Shown: positions 37,522 through 51,103, counted from the first letter of the stretch. The stretch: 64,000 nt of DNA from Picochlorum sp. 'celeri' (GCA_010909725.1 JAACMV010000024.1:1488001-1552000), one strand, 5' to 3'. Program-made: numbers and translations. The notes: generated from the sequence alone by a model not told the origin.

Positions 37522-38117
37522 TTACAATCTTCCACGTGGTCCAGGCTGGGCCTCCTTCTGTGGTCCGATGGTGATTGGGAGGTTGGCATCCTTGGCTCCC
37601 TTTGCTCCCCAGATGAGGAGAGCAGCACCTCCTCCCAAGGCAACGAGGGCATTCAGGTACTCTCTGCGGGTGAGCCCACCAGCAGCACGCTCGAAGAATT
37701 CGCTCTGAAGTCCGTTATATCTCTTCTCGTCCTCCTGTCCATACATATCCCAGCTACCGACGGTGTTTTCCAAGTCGCTAAGATCAAAAAGGCGTCCCTC
37801 TTCGCCATATTTGGCCATCACGCGAGTCTCGCGACTACAAAAATAGATAGAAGAAGAATACGGATTAGATCAGATCGTATATGATACGAGGGCGACACAA
37901 ACACATTGGAAGGGTTGGGTCCATCAGTCATGGCTGCTCTATCCGCCATGATATGTCATCCGATGTCCCCCAAACCTTACACTATGGAGTGATGTTACTA
38001 TTACTACATGTAAGTATCATAGGTGACGTACACAGCCTTGGTGGCCTTCTTCTGGGAGACGATAGCCTTGGTTCCACGCACAAAGGTGCAGGTCTTGGTC
38101 GCGGCAAGAGCACTCAT
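37522..38117 (-). CDS. PSAH: photosystem I reaction-centre subunit VI (PsaH), plastid precursor
   Basis: Complement of join(37522..37834, 38032..38117), 132 residues. Exon 1 encodes a Lys/Thr-rich transit peptide (MSALAATKTCTFVRGTK); the 197-nt intron (GTACGT...TTTGTAG, phase 2) joins it to VRETRVMAKYGEEGR. Mature PsaH is clear: MAKYGEEGRLFDLSDLENTVGSWDMYG, QSEFFERAAGGLTRREYLNALVALGGGAALLIWGAKGAKDANLPITIGPQ. It has one membrane helix and docks light-harvesting complex II on photosystem I during state transitions. PsaH occurs only in green algae and land plants. TGTAA overlaps the stop codon. Confidence 0.95.
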
Positions 38118-38286
38118 TGTAATAATGATCTATGTTATACTGTTTTGAATTATATACTTTGGGTACGGAGTGATTGACACGTATCTCTGTCGCTCTGACG
38201 GATCGATCTCATAGGATAACATTGGATTCGCTCGACTCTTCCCATCATGGGCAGTGGTTGACAGGAGATGATGAATTCTTGTCCCT

Positions 38287-39977
38287 TCATGCGTTCTGCT
38301 CTGTTTTGGTCACACCACCAAACTGCCTCAGGAGGAGTTCTTCTCTCTGCTTCTGCTTTCTGATACGGACTTTTTCCAAGGCAACTCGAGATTTGTCCCA
38401 AGATCTGAGGATTCTAGAGAATGCAAAGTATGGGAGGGCTTCCTCTGGGCTTAGATCTGTTCTCTCAGAGTACATGGAATACCAGTCTGGTCTCGAGGTG
38501 GACCAATAGGTGAGGCAATTCTGGATGGGTCCCACGTCGAACGGATTGTAGAATAGAAGCTCTTTATCCTTCAGATAATCATACTTGTTCCTCACGATGA
38601 GTTCGTTCGGCGTGAGACCCGCAGCAATGCAAAACACCTGCCTGAATGCCTGGAACCCAGTTCCTGTAATGATGGGGAAAATTGCCAGAAACATCATGAT
38701 AGACCCTGCTCCAGCTGCTGTTGATTTTTCTACTACATTTTCAGATACTTGTATCTTTGCAATGTCGAATAAGTGCCAGATAATCTGGAAAAACGATGGT
38801 TGCACCTGGGCATCTGGCCAGAGCTCAGTGGCAGCCAGCAGCCTGCCAAGAGCTTTGATCGACAGCGCCAGCCAAAGCACTTCAGCTGCAAATAGAACAA
38901 AGACATAGAAGGAGAATATTCTACGGTTACCCTCCCCGATACAGTTGATGACGACGGGGCAGTGGTGGTCAAATTCTGGTACACAGCGATTGCATACAGC
39001 ACAATGCTTGGAGCGGATTGGCTTATAGATTCCGCAACTCACGCAATTGTAGGGATTAGCCTTTTGTATCTCTAAGAGCTGATCTAGTGGGATAGGTGGA
39101 GGAGGATGGCCCCGTGGAAGATATCCTGGTTTGCTCAGTGCTGTAGCAATATGAGCTCCTATTGCTGCCAACCCTAATGCATACATGGCAATTGCCCATG
39201 GCCATAAGTCTACATCGATGCGATCTAAAAATGTGTGGGTAAATACAGCGAGCGCCGTGATCTCCAGCGAAAACACCATACTTCCTGCCATCCTGCTGGC
39301 AGGTATCAATTGATATGGCAATCCAGCAATAAGGGTGTGAGAGACAATACCAAGCGCAATACATGCAACAGGCAACAGCCATATAGCAATCCCAAGGGGT
39401 ATAAGCTGCAGCCAAAAGAATAGAGCGCACATGGAAATAAATACTGGGCCAAATGCTAGATCAGTATACGCTAAGAATGACCCTCTATACAGGGTTAAAA
39501 TATCTTGGCTCTTTTCCTCCTCGAACAAGTCAGACGCCTCATCTTTGTACTCCTCATAGATGGGAAGAGACATTGGATTTGCTCCCCTTAAGGATTGCTG
39601 CATCTTTTCCATCACATCTGATGGGATGACAGGTATATTTCCGTCCTCTGCTGCCTTGAGTTGGGCTGCCAACTGCTCTGTCGGTACATTCAGTTGCTTG
39701 CCTACTCGCTCAAGCAAATCAGGCCTTTGTTCCACAATAGATGATACCATTGCTGTCATTTGTCGCATCGAGGCCTCGACCTCCGTGGCACCCGTCCCTC
39801 CCGACTCAGGTTTGACATGTTGGCCATGTTCCTCAGGTTTGGAGGGCTTCCTCTGCACCAATCAAACGGTATTAAGACACCTTCACTTTTACAACATATA
39901 AAATCTACTAGTTTTGACTGCGTATCAAGGTAACTTGCCTTTTGTCTTGGAGGGAGTTTGGGTCCTCCAGGTTGCAT
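38287..39977 (-). CDS. DHHC-type protein S-palmitoyltransferase
   Basis: Complement of join(38287..39852, 39939..39977), 534 residues. Exon 1 is only 13 codons ([13 protein letters not shown]) and its 86-nt intron starts GCAAGT and ends TGGTGCAG, a GC-AG intron in phase 0. The N-terminal cytosolic part has a UBA-like or STI1-like helical segment ([25 protein letters not shown], about 55-80). Four or more membrane spans follow. The zinc-binding DHHC cysteine-rich domain reads [43 protein letters not shown]. It attaches palmitate to membrane proteins at Golgi or plasma membrane. The C-terminal tail ([18 protein letters not shown]) is basic. Confidence 0.9.
39853..39938 (-). other. GC-AG intron of the DHHC gene
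   Basis: Exon end CAAAAG is followed by GCAAGTTACC; no GT donor in the area keeps the frame, whereas GC at 39938-39937 joins RQK to RKPSKPEE in phase 0. The acceptor is TTGGTGCAG. Confidence 0.75.
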
Positions 39978-40203
39978 TCTCAAGAAACTCGTCAAATACG
40001 TTCTCTCTCACACCTATCCATGCCTTTCAATACAAATCTTACATATAAATATCAAATTTAAAGGCTTTTCTTTGTAATCTAAACCTGGCTGGGCATAGAA
40101 GCCAAAATCCCATTGGAATGCTTGGTCCCTTGATCAAGTTCAAACATTATGATGTTTGAACTCAGTTCTCAATGAGGCTCTCGCTTCCGCAAGACATGGA
40201 TCA

Positions 40204-42003
40204 TCACATTTCTGTTCTTGGTACTCTAAATTTGATTGCTCGCGGTAAAATCTCGAATGTAGCTGGCAATTGGCCAAACATTTCGCCATCGCATTCGATT
40301 GGATACTTTGACTTTAACAACTTCTTCTGCTGCTCCTTGATCTCCTGCTTCATCACTTTCAACGTGGATGGTGAGAGTTTTCGAGGCCTATGTTGAGTCT
40401 TTTGGGTGCTCCCACTCGTGACTTCCTCCTGCTCTCCGGTATTGCCCTTGAGTCTTGGATCCTCAGAATAGGACAGACTTTCCTCAGTTTCTGCCAGGGA
40501 TTCCTCTCTGGACAATGTATCCTCTTGCTTCTGAGCACTTCCATGATCGACCTTTTCAATATCTAAAGGCTTCCCTTTCCTAGTCGCTGGGACTAAATCA
40601 ATCCTCCGACATTGTTTTGATGAGAGATACTTGGACTTTGAAGGAATGCCCCGAGCCATGGATGCCATCAAATTTATCAAGCCTAGAATACCCCCTTTTC
40701 TACCAACCACAATATCCAGCGATCCATCATACGGTGTTGCCTTTGAAGACACTCGTAAGCCGTCGCCAAAAATACCTCCGTTGCACGCGGCGATGACATG
40801 AAACTTGGACAGATGTGACCACTCTCCCCCATCATATGACACCAACACATCTGATCTGGACAGCAGTGATTTGAGGCCACCCAAGAAACCCGCCACCTTG
40901 TATTTCATCGAACCGAGTATTTGAAATGGTTCGATTGTACCCGCAATTCGAGCCGACACGCCTACAGAGGAGATATTCATCCAGTACCTCACAATTGGCT
41001 CTCCATCAGGCCCTGCACATGACACTTTTCCCACATCCATCAAAGCAGTCTCTCCCCGCTTTCCAATCCTCCACATCGACTCTTCAAAATCGTCATTCCA
41101 TCCAAGACTTTTGTGAAAATCATTCGCTGATCCAAGCGGCAGCACTGTCAGGACTGCTCTGGGCAGGCCCATCTCATCCTTCACATGTGACCGCATCATC
41201 CCATCAACCACCTCTTCGAGCGTCCCGTCACCACCTACAGCGATAATCATATCTGCCCCTTTATTAGCAGCTCTATATGCTAACTTGCGCGCATGCTCCT
41301 TGTACCGAGTCAGATACACTTTCCATTTCACAAGAGACAGTTGGTTCAGCAACCGAGCACACCTCTCTTCCCAAGCCTTTTTCTTCTGCCCATTCACAAT
41401 AATCACCCACAATTCGTCAAATGCATCACGCTCCCTCAACCTATACCCCTTTTTGCTTCCATTAGATGCAGCGCTCGCCTCCTGATTCGACGTCTCCACG
41501 CTACTCTCACTGGGCCCAAGAGAGGCCTGTGACCCACTCCTGGGCAACCTCTTCTGTGTCCCATCCATTCCCACAACCACATGAGACCCATTCGACCCCA
41601 CACCCATCCTATTCGATTTCTTAATGATACTTCCATGCCGCAGCTTGCCCTGCTCCAGTAACTGCTGATAATGCTCTTGATTCTGCACAGACACTGGGAC
41701 CACCAAAGGGGGTGGCGTTCGCGTCCTCCCACTCTTTGGCCCACTGCAGCTGCTGCTCCGTGTATCACTATCTGTGGTCATATTAGACATACTGTTCGTC
41801 TTTGCTCGCATTGACAACACATCTTCAATCACAATGGAGTGAGACTCGCATGTGGTTGGCTGCTGCCCGATCCTATCGACACCGCCAGTCCCTCCCTTTC
41901 CATTCAAAGATCCTAAGTCTCCTTCTTGTGCCATATTTCCCGCAATCGAGGACGCATCATCCGTGACATCCTCAGCATTGCCCTGCCTACCCTTGTCCGC
42001 CAT
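40204..42003 (-). CDS. diacylglycerol/sphingoid lipid kinase (DAGK catalytic domain)
   Basis: 599 residues, intronless, ATG 42003. A 195-residue disordered N-terminus (Gly/Asn/Ser-rich) precedes the kinase: LWVIIVNGQKKKAWEERCARLLNQL, ADMIIAVGGDGTLEEVVDGMM (nucleotide loop GGDGT, about 255-262), AVLTVLPLGSANDFHKSLGW, then the beta-sandwich part YWMNISSVGVSARIAGTI, HVIAACNGGIFGDGLRVSSKATPYDGSLDIVV. This YegS/DAGK fold phosphorylates lipids with ATP; specificity is unclear, as the family spans bacterial phosphatidylglycerol kinases to plant sphingosine or plastid lipid kinases. The C-terminus has a basic coiled coil (KVMKQEIKEQQKKLLKSKYP). Confidence 0.85.
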   Translation of the reverse strand: MADKGRQGNAEDVTDDASSIAGNMAQEGDLGSLNGKGGTGGVDRIGQQPTTCESHSIVIEDVLSMRAKTNSMSNMTTDSDTRSSSCSGPKSGRTRTPPPLVVPVSVQNQEHYQQLLEQGKLRHGSIIKKSNRMGVGSNGSHVVVGMDGTQKRLPRSGSQASLGPSESSVETSNQEASAASNGSKKGYRLRERDAFDELWVIIVNGQKKKAWEERCARLLNQLSLVKWKVYLTRYKEHARKLAYRAANKGADMIIAVGGDGTLEEVVDGMMRSHVKDEMGLPRAVLTVLPLGSANDFHKSLGWNDDFEESMWRIGKRGETALMDVGKVSCAGPDGEPIVRYWMNISSVGVSARIAGTIEPFQILGSMKYKVAGFLGGLKSLLSRSDVLVSYDGGEWSHLSKFHVIAACNGGIFGDGLRVSSKATPYDGSLDIVVGRKGGILGLINLMASMARGIPSKSKYLSSKQCRRIDLVPATRKGKPLDIEKVDHGSAQKQEDTLSREESLAETEESLSYSEDPRLKGNTGEQEEVTSGSTQKTQHRPRKLSPSTLKVMKQEIKEQQKKLLKSKYPIECDGEMFGQLPATFEILPRAIKFRVPRTEM

Positions 42004-42410
42004 GTCTTCGGTTTTGAAACGGATAGAAACCGGCAGATGGGATATGGCAGATCTTTTCTAATTCAGTCTTTTCATACCTCACATACGCATTGTTTTACAG
42101 AAGACAGAGAGAATTCTTGGCAATGTACTTGCCACTCGGAGGCAAATTGACTGCAGTCACTGGCTGAGATCTCGAGATCTCGAGAGCATGTTGCTCAGAT
42201 CTGAGCTTCACATGACGACACTCTACTCATGACCACAATGCTCCAACAATAAAATACTTTTGAATCCGTATTTGTATTTTGAATCTCGTGTATTGGTATT
42301 CTGCCTGGTGAACGGACCTGATTGTTCATTTCATCACTCAAACGATCGACGGTTTTCATCCACGGGAAAGACAGGAAAGGTCAGTCTAGGGAACGTATAC
42401 GTGCTTGTGT
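42004..42410. other. divergent promoter region, lipid kinase / PepN
   Basis: A 407-bp spacer carrying two 14-bp perfect palindromes (listed separately) and AT-rich sequence. No gene or RNA recognised. Confidence 0.5.
42166..42206. promoter_or_regulatory. palindrome cluster around AGATCT in a divergent promoter
   Basis: GAGATCTC is repeated in tandem at 42166-42181; within it CTCGAGATCTCGAG (42171-42184) is a perfect 14-bp palindrome. Nine bases on, GCTCAGATCTGAGC (42193-42206) is another perfect 14-bp palindrome. The shared core AGATCT suggests sites for a dimeric DNA-binding protein; this is inference from symmetry only. Confidence 0.5.
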
Positions 42411-45344
42411 ATGCTTTATACACGTTTGAATACATTTGCCTGGGGAATGCAGCGATATTTGCAATCTTCTCGCGTCTCTTTTCACCGAGTGGCTTGCAGT
42501 CGTCCAAAGTTGAACCGTGCGTGTTTTGGACAGAGAGTGTGTGAGGGTTATTCACTGAAGAAGGAATTTATTTTGGGTGCCGAGAAAAAGGTTCAAGGGC
42601 TGAGGGGAAGAATGACTGTGGCGAACGCGACGAGCGACGCTGTAGTAGAGAAGAAGAAGCCAGTGGAAAAGTTTAGAAAGGATTACGAGCCCGTGCCATA
42701 TACTGTGGAGGAGGTTGAGCTTACGTTCAAGCTTGGTGAGGATGTGACCACTGTGGAGAGTTCCATGGCGATGAAGCCGTTGAATGTGAATGGAGTGGCC
42801 AAGAGTGTGTATTTGAATGGCAGAGAGGATGTGGTGCTCAAGAGAGTTTCCATCAATGGGAGTGAGTTGGAGAAGGGTAAGCAGTATGAGGTGGCGTCTG
42901 ATGGCATGACGATTCATGCGGATGCGATTCCAAAGGAGGATGGGTGGACTTTGGAGGTTGTGACGGAGATCAAGCCTCAGGAGAACAGCCTGCTGGAAGG
43001 GTTGTACAAGAGCAGTGGCAATTTCTGCACGCAGTGTGAAGCTGAGGGTTTCCGAGGTATTACATACTTTTTGGATAGACCTGATGTTATGGCTATCTAC
43101 ACGACGCGTATTGAAGCTGATAAGGAGAAGTATCCTGTGTTGCTCAGCAATGGTAATCTGGTCAAGTCTGGTGATATGGAGGGAGGAAGGCACTTTGCTG
43201 TGTGGAAGGATCCATTCAAGAAGCCTTGCTATCTCTTTGCTCTCGTGGCAGGAAATCTTGCTATGAAGGAGGATTCGTACAAGACTGTTTCTGGAAAGGA
43301 TGTGACTCTGCGAATCTATGTCCAGGAGGAGAACATTGGTAAGGTTGATTTTGCCATGGAGAGTCTCAAGCGGGCTATGAAGTGGGATGAGGATACATTT
43401 GGGTTGGAATATGATCTCAATATCTTCAATATTGTTGCTGTCGATGACTTTAACATGGGTGCTATGGAGAACAAGTCATTGAATGTGTTCAACTCCAGAC
43501 TCGTGTTGGCCACCCCAGATACTGCTACGGATGGAGACTTTGCCAGAATTGAGGGTGTCGTGGGACATGAATACTTCCATAACTGGACAGGAAATAGAGT
43601 TACATGCAGGGATTGGTTCCAATTGACTTTGAAGGAGGGTCTTACTGTGTACAGAGACCAGGAGTTCTCTGCAGATATGAACTCCCGTCCAGTCCAGAGA
43701 GTAACTGATGTCATCAGGCTGAGAAGCGCGCAGTTCACCGAAGATGGGGGACCTATGGCGCATCCTGTGCGACCAGACTCGTACATTAAAATGGATAACT
43801 TTTATACCGTGACAGTGTATGAGAAGGGAGCAGAGGTTGTGCGCATGTATGAAACATTGCTTGGAAAAGATGGGTTCCGCAAAGGTATGGACCTGTACTT
43901 CCAGAGACACGATGGAAATGCAGTGACTTGCGATGATTTCCTGGCTGCCATGGCGGATGCGAATGGGGAAGACCTCTCTGATCTGGCAAAGTGGTATGGG
44001 CAAGCAGGAACCCCTGTGGTGAAGGCAAAGGGCACCTATGATGCTGCAACAAAGACATATACACTGTCATTGTCCCAATCCACGCCTGCCACTCCTGGAC
44101 AAGACAACAAGGTACCAGTGTTGATTCCTGTGAAAATGGCATTGCTTGGACAAGATGGGAAGCCGATATCTCTCCGTCTGAGAGGATCGAATGCATCACC
44201 CTCAGACGAGATGGTACTGAGATTGGCCAAGGCGTCAGAGGACTTTGTTTTCGAAGGAGTCGAGAGCGAGCCAGTGCCATCGTTATTGAGAGGCTTCAGT
44301 GCTCCTGTGAAGATTGATCTCGAGAACCAGAACGACGAGAACTTGGAGTTTATCCTTGCTCATGACACAGATCCATTCAACCGATGGGAGGCTGGACAAA
44401 TCCTTGGACGCAAGCTCGTCATCAAGCTGTACGAGGCAGCCATGAATCGCCAAGATAACGAAACTGTCGAGGAAGCCGCACAAAATGCAGGAGGGGTTTC
44501 TTCAAGCCTTGTCGAAGCATTTAGGTCACTCTTGAAGGCTCAGGACTTGGATGGTCAATTCAGGGCATATGCCATTGGTCTGCCAGCTGCATCCGAGCTC
44601 ATTGGGGCAATCCCAGAAGCTGATCCAGTGGTGGTTCATAAGGTGAGATCATATATCGTGAAGGAAATCGCTTCCCGGCTCAGGCCTGACCTGGAAGCCG
44701 CAATGAAGGAGAATGAGGATGCCCCAGGAACAGCATATCACTTCTCAGCTGCAGAGTGCGCCAGAAGGGCTCTGAAGAACCGCGCTGTCATGTACTTGGC
44801 TTCTTTGAAAGATGATACGATCTCAGAAAGCATTTTCAAGAGATTCAAGGAAGCGACCAACATGACTGATGAAATCTCTGCATTGGCTGCATTGGATATT
44901 GCTGGCGGAAAACACAGAGACGAGGCATTCGACTTGTTCTTTGAGAAGTGGAAAGGAGAGCCTCTAGTGCTTCTCAAATGGTTCACCTTGATGGCTGAAT
45001 CAAACCAAGAAGGAAACCTGGAAGTCATGAAGAAGTTGATGGACCACCCGTCCTTCAACATCAAGAATCCAAACAACAACTACTCCTTGTTTGGAGGATT
45101 CTCTCGATCAGCCGTCAACTTCCATGCAGCAGACGGAAGTGGGTACAAGTTCATGGCTGATGCCATCATCAAACTTGACGGCATCAACCACCAGGTTGCA
45201 GCCCGCCTCGTCGCCCCCTTCACAGCATACAAACGCTATGATGCAGCAAGGCAAGAGCTCATCAAGAAGGAATTGGAACGCATCGTTAAGAAGGAAGGCC
45301 TGTCTGCCAATGTCTACGAAATCGTCAGCAAATCTCTCGCATAA
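42411..45344 (+). CDS. PEPN: M1-family aminopeptidase N (PepN type), probably plastid
   Basis: 977 residues from ATG 42411; ATG 42447 (MQRYLQSSRVSFHRVACSRP) would also give a good transit-like leader. The M1 domains follow: N-terminal beta saddle (FRKDYEPVPYTVEEVELTF), the substrate motif FNMGAMENKSLNVF, and the zinc site GHEYFHNWTGNRVTCRDWFQLTLKEGLTV with HExxH near residue 386 and the third ligand Glu 19 residues on. The PepN-specific C-terminal helices run to the end (YKRYDAARQELIKKELERIV). It removes N-terminal residues from peptides; plant relatives act in the cytosol and plastid peptide turnover. TGTAA is found at 45360-45364. Confidence 0.93.
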   Translation: MLYTRLNTFAWGMQRYLQSSRVSFHRVACSRPKLNRACFGQRVCEGYSLKKEFILGAEKKVQGLRGRMTVANATSDAVVEKKKPVEKFRKDYEPVPYTVEEVELTFKLGEDVTTVESSMAMKPLNVNGVAKSVYLNGREDVVLKRVSINGSELEKGKQYEVASDGMTIHADAIPKEDGWTLEVVTEIKPQENSLLEGLYKSSGNFCTQCEAEGFRGITYFLDRPDVMAIYTTRIEADKEKYPVLLSNGNLVKSGDMEGGRHFAVWKDPFKKPCYLFALVAGNLAMKEDSYKTVSGKDVTLRIYVQEENIGKVDFAMESLKRAMKWDEDTFGLEYDLNIFNIVAVDDFNMGAMENKSLNVFNSRLVLATPDTATDGDFARIEGVVGHEYFHNWTGNRVTCRDWFQLTLKEGLTVYRDQEFSADMNSRPVQRVTDVIRLRSAQFTEDGGPMAHPVRPDSYIKMDNFYTVTVYEKGAEVVRMYETLLGKDGFRKGMDLYFQRHDGNAVTCDDFLAAMADANGEDLSDLAKWYGQAGTPVVKAKGTYDAATKTYTLSLSQSTPATPGQDNKVPVLIPVKMALLGQDGKPISLRLRGSNASPSDEMVLRLAKASEDFVFEGVESEPVPSLLRGFSAPVKIDLENQNDENLEFILAHDTDPFNRWEAGQILGRKLVIKLYEAAMNRQDNETVEEAAQNAGGVSSSLVEAFRSLLKAQDLDGQFRAYAIGLPAASELIGAIPEADPVVVHKVRSYIVKEIASRLRPDLEAAMKENEDAPGTAYHFSAAECARRALKNRAVMYLASLKDDTISESIFKRFKEATNMTDEISALAALDIAGGKHRDEAFDLFFEKWKGEPLVLLKWFTLMAESNQEGNLEVMKKLMDHPSFNIKNPNNNYSLFGGFSRSAVNFHAADGSGYKFMADAIIKLDGINHQVAARLVAPFTAYKRYDAARQELIKKELERIVKKEGLSANVYEIVSKSLA

Positions 45345-45359
45345 ATAACACAATATACG

Positions 45360-45364
45360 TGTAA
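45360..45364 (+). terminator. TGTAA polyadenylation motif after PepN
   Basis: TGTAA 16 nt after the stop and 52 nt before the next start codon. Confidence 0.45.
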
Positions 45365-45415
45365 GAAATACGTCTTTTCTATATATGCCGAGGATCGGGT
45401 GCAAGTCGTGTCGAC

Positions 45416-49019
<3,604 letters not shown>

Positions 49020-49026
49020 TTGTTGT

Positions 49027-49031
49027 TGTAA
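49027..49031 (+). terminator. TGTAA polyadenylation motif after the GH2 gene
   Basis: TGTAA 8 nt after the stop in a TTG-repeat stretch, 46 nt before the next start. Confidence 0.45.
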
Positions 49032-49076
49032 TTATTTTTTCTATACAGACTGACGACTGACAAACAGCAAGGCGAT

Positions 49077-50114
49077 ATGGGAATTCCTCTGGCGCAACAG
49101 TTACAAGAGGAATTAAAACACGGTTCACCCCACCTCCGTGTGATATTGCCAGCAGCAGCAGCGATACTGTGGACAATTAGAAAATTAACTGGTCATAAAG
49201 AACCTGCAAAGGACAAATCCCATGGAAAGGTATGTCACCGTTTGAGAGAAACAAACAACGACTGACGCATTTGGTCAACGCGTGCATTCTTCTCTATGTA
49301 GGAGACTGGTAAGGCTATAGATTTGAATTTCTCATTCAAGAAGAGGGGCAAGACCCCACATCTACCCTACAAGCCACCTCAAGAAGGGAAAAGGGTGGTC
49401 TTGCTGGATATGGTTGTACAGACCTCCATCAGAGACTTTTGGAACGATATGCTGTCTTCATCGAGTACAGAATTAGTTGAATTTCATGCTGGAATGGGGG
49501 ATCGTGATATCTATCTGGGGTCGTGGAAGGAACAGGCTGATGGTTCAAAGACGAGACTGTTGAAGTTTGTGAAACCTCTCAAGAATCCCTTGGGGCCAAA
49601 GAGCGCGAACAACTACCAAACGTTCACATTAGTTGACATGTCACCGAATGGATGTACCATGACGGCCAGGTGCACGTCGGAAGGGGTGCCATTTGCAAAC
49701 TCCTTTGAGAACCACCTGCTCTGGGTGGTGAGCCAGGAAGATGCTGACCACACTCGAGTGGTCATCACCGGAGAATGCAACTTTACATCACCTGTGTTTG
49801 GGCCGTTGAAAGGAACCATATCGAGAGAATCTGTCAAAGGAATGCAAGCTGCCTATCAGACATTCCATGATGTCTTGAAGAACAAGTATGGAGAAGAAGA
49901 GGAAGAAGAGCAGATGATGAGCGACCCTCTGGATGCCCTATCCAAATCAACATTTGTATCAGGACTGGCCAACTCGGCACAGACAAACCCTGCCATGCTC
50001 GTTGTCATCCTCGCATCCTTCATCATCCTGTGGCGAATGGTCATGATGAACACCCTGTACACTCAGTTGCTGAAAAGGCTCGCCCAGCAAGCACTCATGT
50101 CGCAAGCATCGTGA
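49077..50114 (+). CDS. VASt-domain membrane protein (lipid-transfer-like)
   Basis: join(49077..49229, 49302..50114), 321 residues; 72-nt intron GTATGT...TATGTAG, phase 0. The N-terminus holds a hydrophobic stretch (LRVILPAAAAILWTI). The VASt domain spans about 80-240: RVVLLDMVVQTSIRDFWNDML, FHAGMGDRDIYLGSWKEQ, RLLKFVKPLKNPLGPKSANNYQTFTLV, TARCTSEGVPFANSFENHLLWVV, FGPLKGTISRESVKGMQAAYQTF. A Glu-rich linker and a C-terminal helix (AMLVVILASFIILWRMVMM) follow. VASt is the START-like fold of Lam/GRAMD1 sterol-transfer proteins at membrane contact sites; here no GRAM domain is present. Sterol binding is inference. Confidence 0.83.
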
Positions 50115-50116
50115 GT

Positions 50117-50437
50117 CTATTGTTTTAAAGTTGATATATACAGTACATTATTTCCTCTAATAAAGCAGTCCCCGTATTTGTTCTTCAACTGGCCTCCAAC
50201 ATATTCTTCAGTCTGCTCCATGGCAATGTTCATAAACCCATCCAAACACGCCAGGATTCCTGTAATAATGCACAGCAACGATTGAATGAATGGCTGTAAT
50301 GAATACTGTAGTAGTAGTAGTTATTGAGACGCACCTTTGTAATCTACGCCAGAGTTGAGTTTTACGAGCACAGTTTTCCCTTTGATGCTCTTCAGAAAGT
50401 CTGTGGGACTCTTCACATGTCCATCTGTGTTTTCCAT
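50117..50437 (-). CDS. LSM6: U6 snRNA-associated Sm-like protein LSm6
   Basis: Complement of join(50117..50259, 50335..50437), 81 residues. The 75-nt intron (GTGCGT...ATTACAG, phase 1) joins SGVDYKG to ILACLDGFMN. The Sm1 motif VLVKLNSGVDYKGILACLDGFMN and Sm2 motif CFIRGNNVLYI are nearly identical to LSm6 across eukaryotes (opening SPTDFLKSIKGKTVLVKLNSG). It belongs to the LSm2-8 ring on U6 snRNA and the LSm1-7 ring of mRNA decay. Its stop and that of the VASt gene are separated by 2 bp, tail to tail. Confidence 0.96.
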
Positions 50438-50624
50438 GATGATAATTTATAGACAGACAATAATAGTCTAGACTGGATCTTGAGTACTGTTGAAGATGTT
50501 TACTTGAATCTTGCAAGATACTATATATTCATTTTAAGGAATATGCTGCATGATAAATGGGATGTATCTGCGGACAATGCCTTGGACTATATTTATATTA
50601 GATAATATTATTATTTATGACACT

Positions 50625-51103
50625 ATGCCTGCAGCAGGGGTGGCGTATGATGGCTCTGTGTGGGTGACTGCAGTGAGCAGTGTTGCTCTGGGTGAGTGAG
50701 ATATTTTTTGAGTTTTTTTTTCTTTGGTTTTCTTGTCTGCGTTGGATGGACGCCTTGATCCACTCTCCTGTATACTACTACTGCTATGATAATAATTGTT
50801 ATTATAATGCGTGTCCAGTTGCCGGGACTGTCGGAATGGTTGCAGCAGGGGGAATTCTGGCTGCCAAGAGGGCCAAAGAAGGGGTGCGTCTTGTGGGTGT
50901 GATATGACGAGGTGGGTGCGCGGCGTGATTGAAAAGGGTCTTTGATGATGCAGCTTATTCAATTGCCTGGACAAGAGGCGGGTCCAATCGGTGTGGTGGG
51001 GTCAAAGGGGAGGAGTCAGCCTTTGGAAAAGCCAGAGGCAGCATCCACCATGGTTGATGATGTTCCTCCCGGGCCAGATGGTGTGGATCGATTCGACGGT
51101 TAA
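50625..51103 (+). CDS. small single-pass membrane protein, unknown function
   Basis: join(50625..50691, 50819..50883, 50954..51103), 93 residues. Introns are 127 nt (GTGAGT...GTCCAG, phase 1) and 70 nt (GTGCGT...ATGCAG, phase 0). The product starts MPAAGVAYDGSVWVTAVSS and has one long Ala/Gly/Val helix across the first junction (VSSVALVAGTVGMVAAGGILAA, residues about 17-38) followed by KRAKEG and an acidic, Pro/Gly-rich tail (DDVPPGPDGVDRFDG). I recognise no family. The clean splice sites and continuous hydrophobic segment support a real gene; it may be an organelle membrane subunit. Confidence 0.6.
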
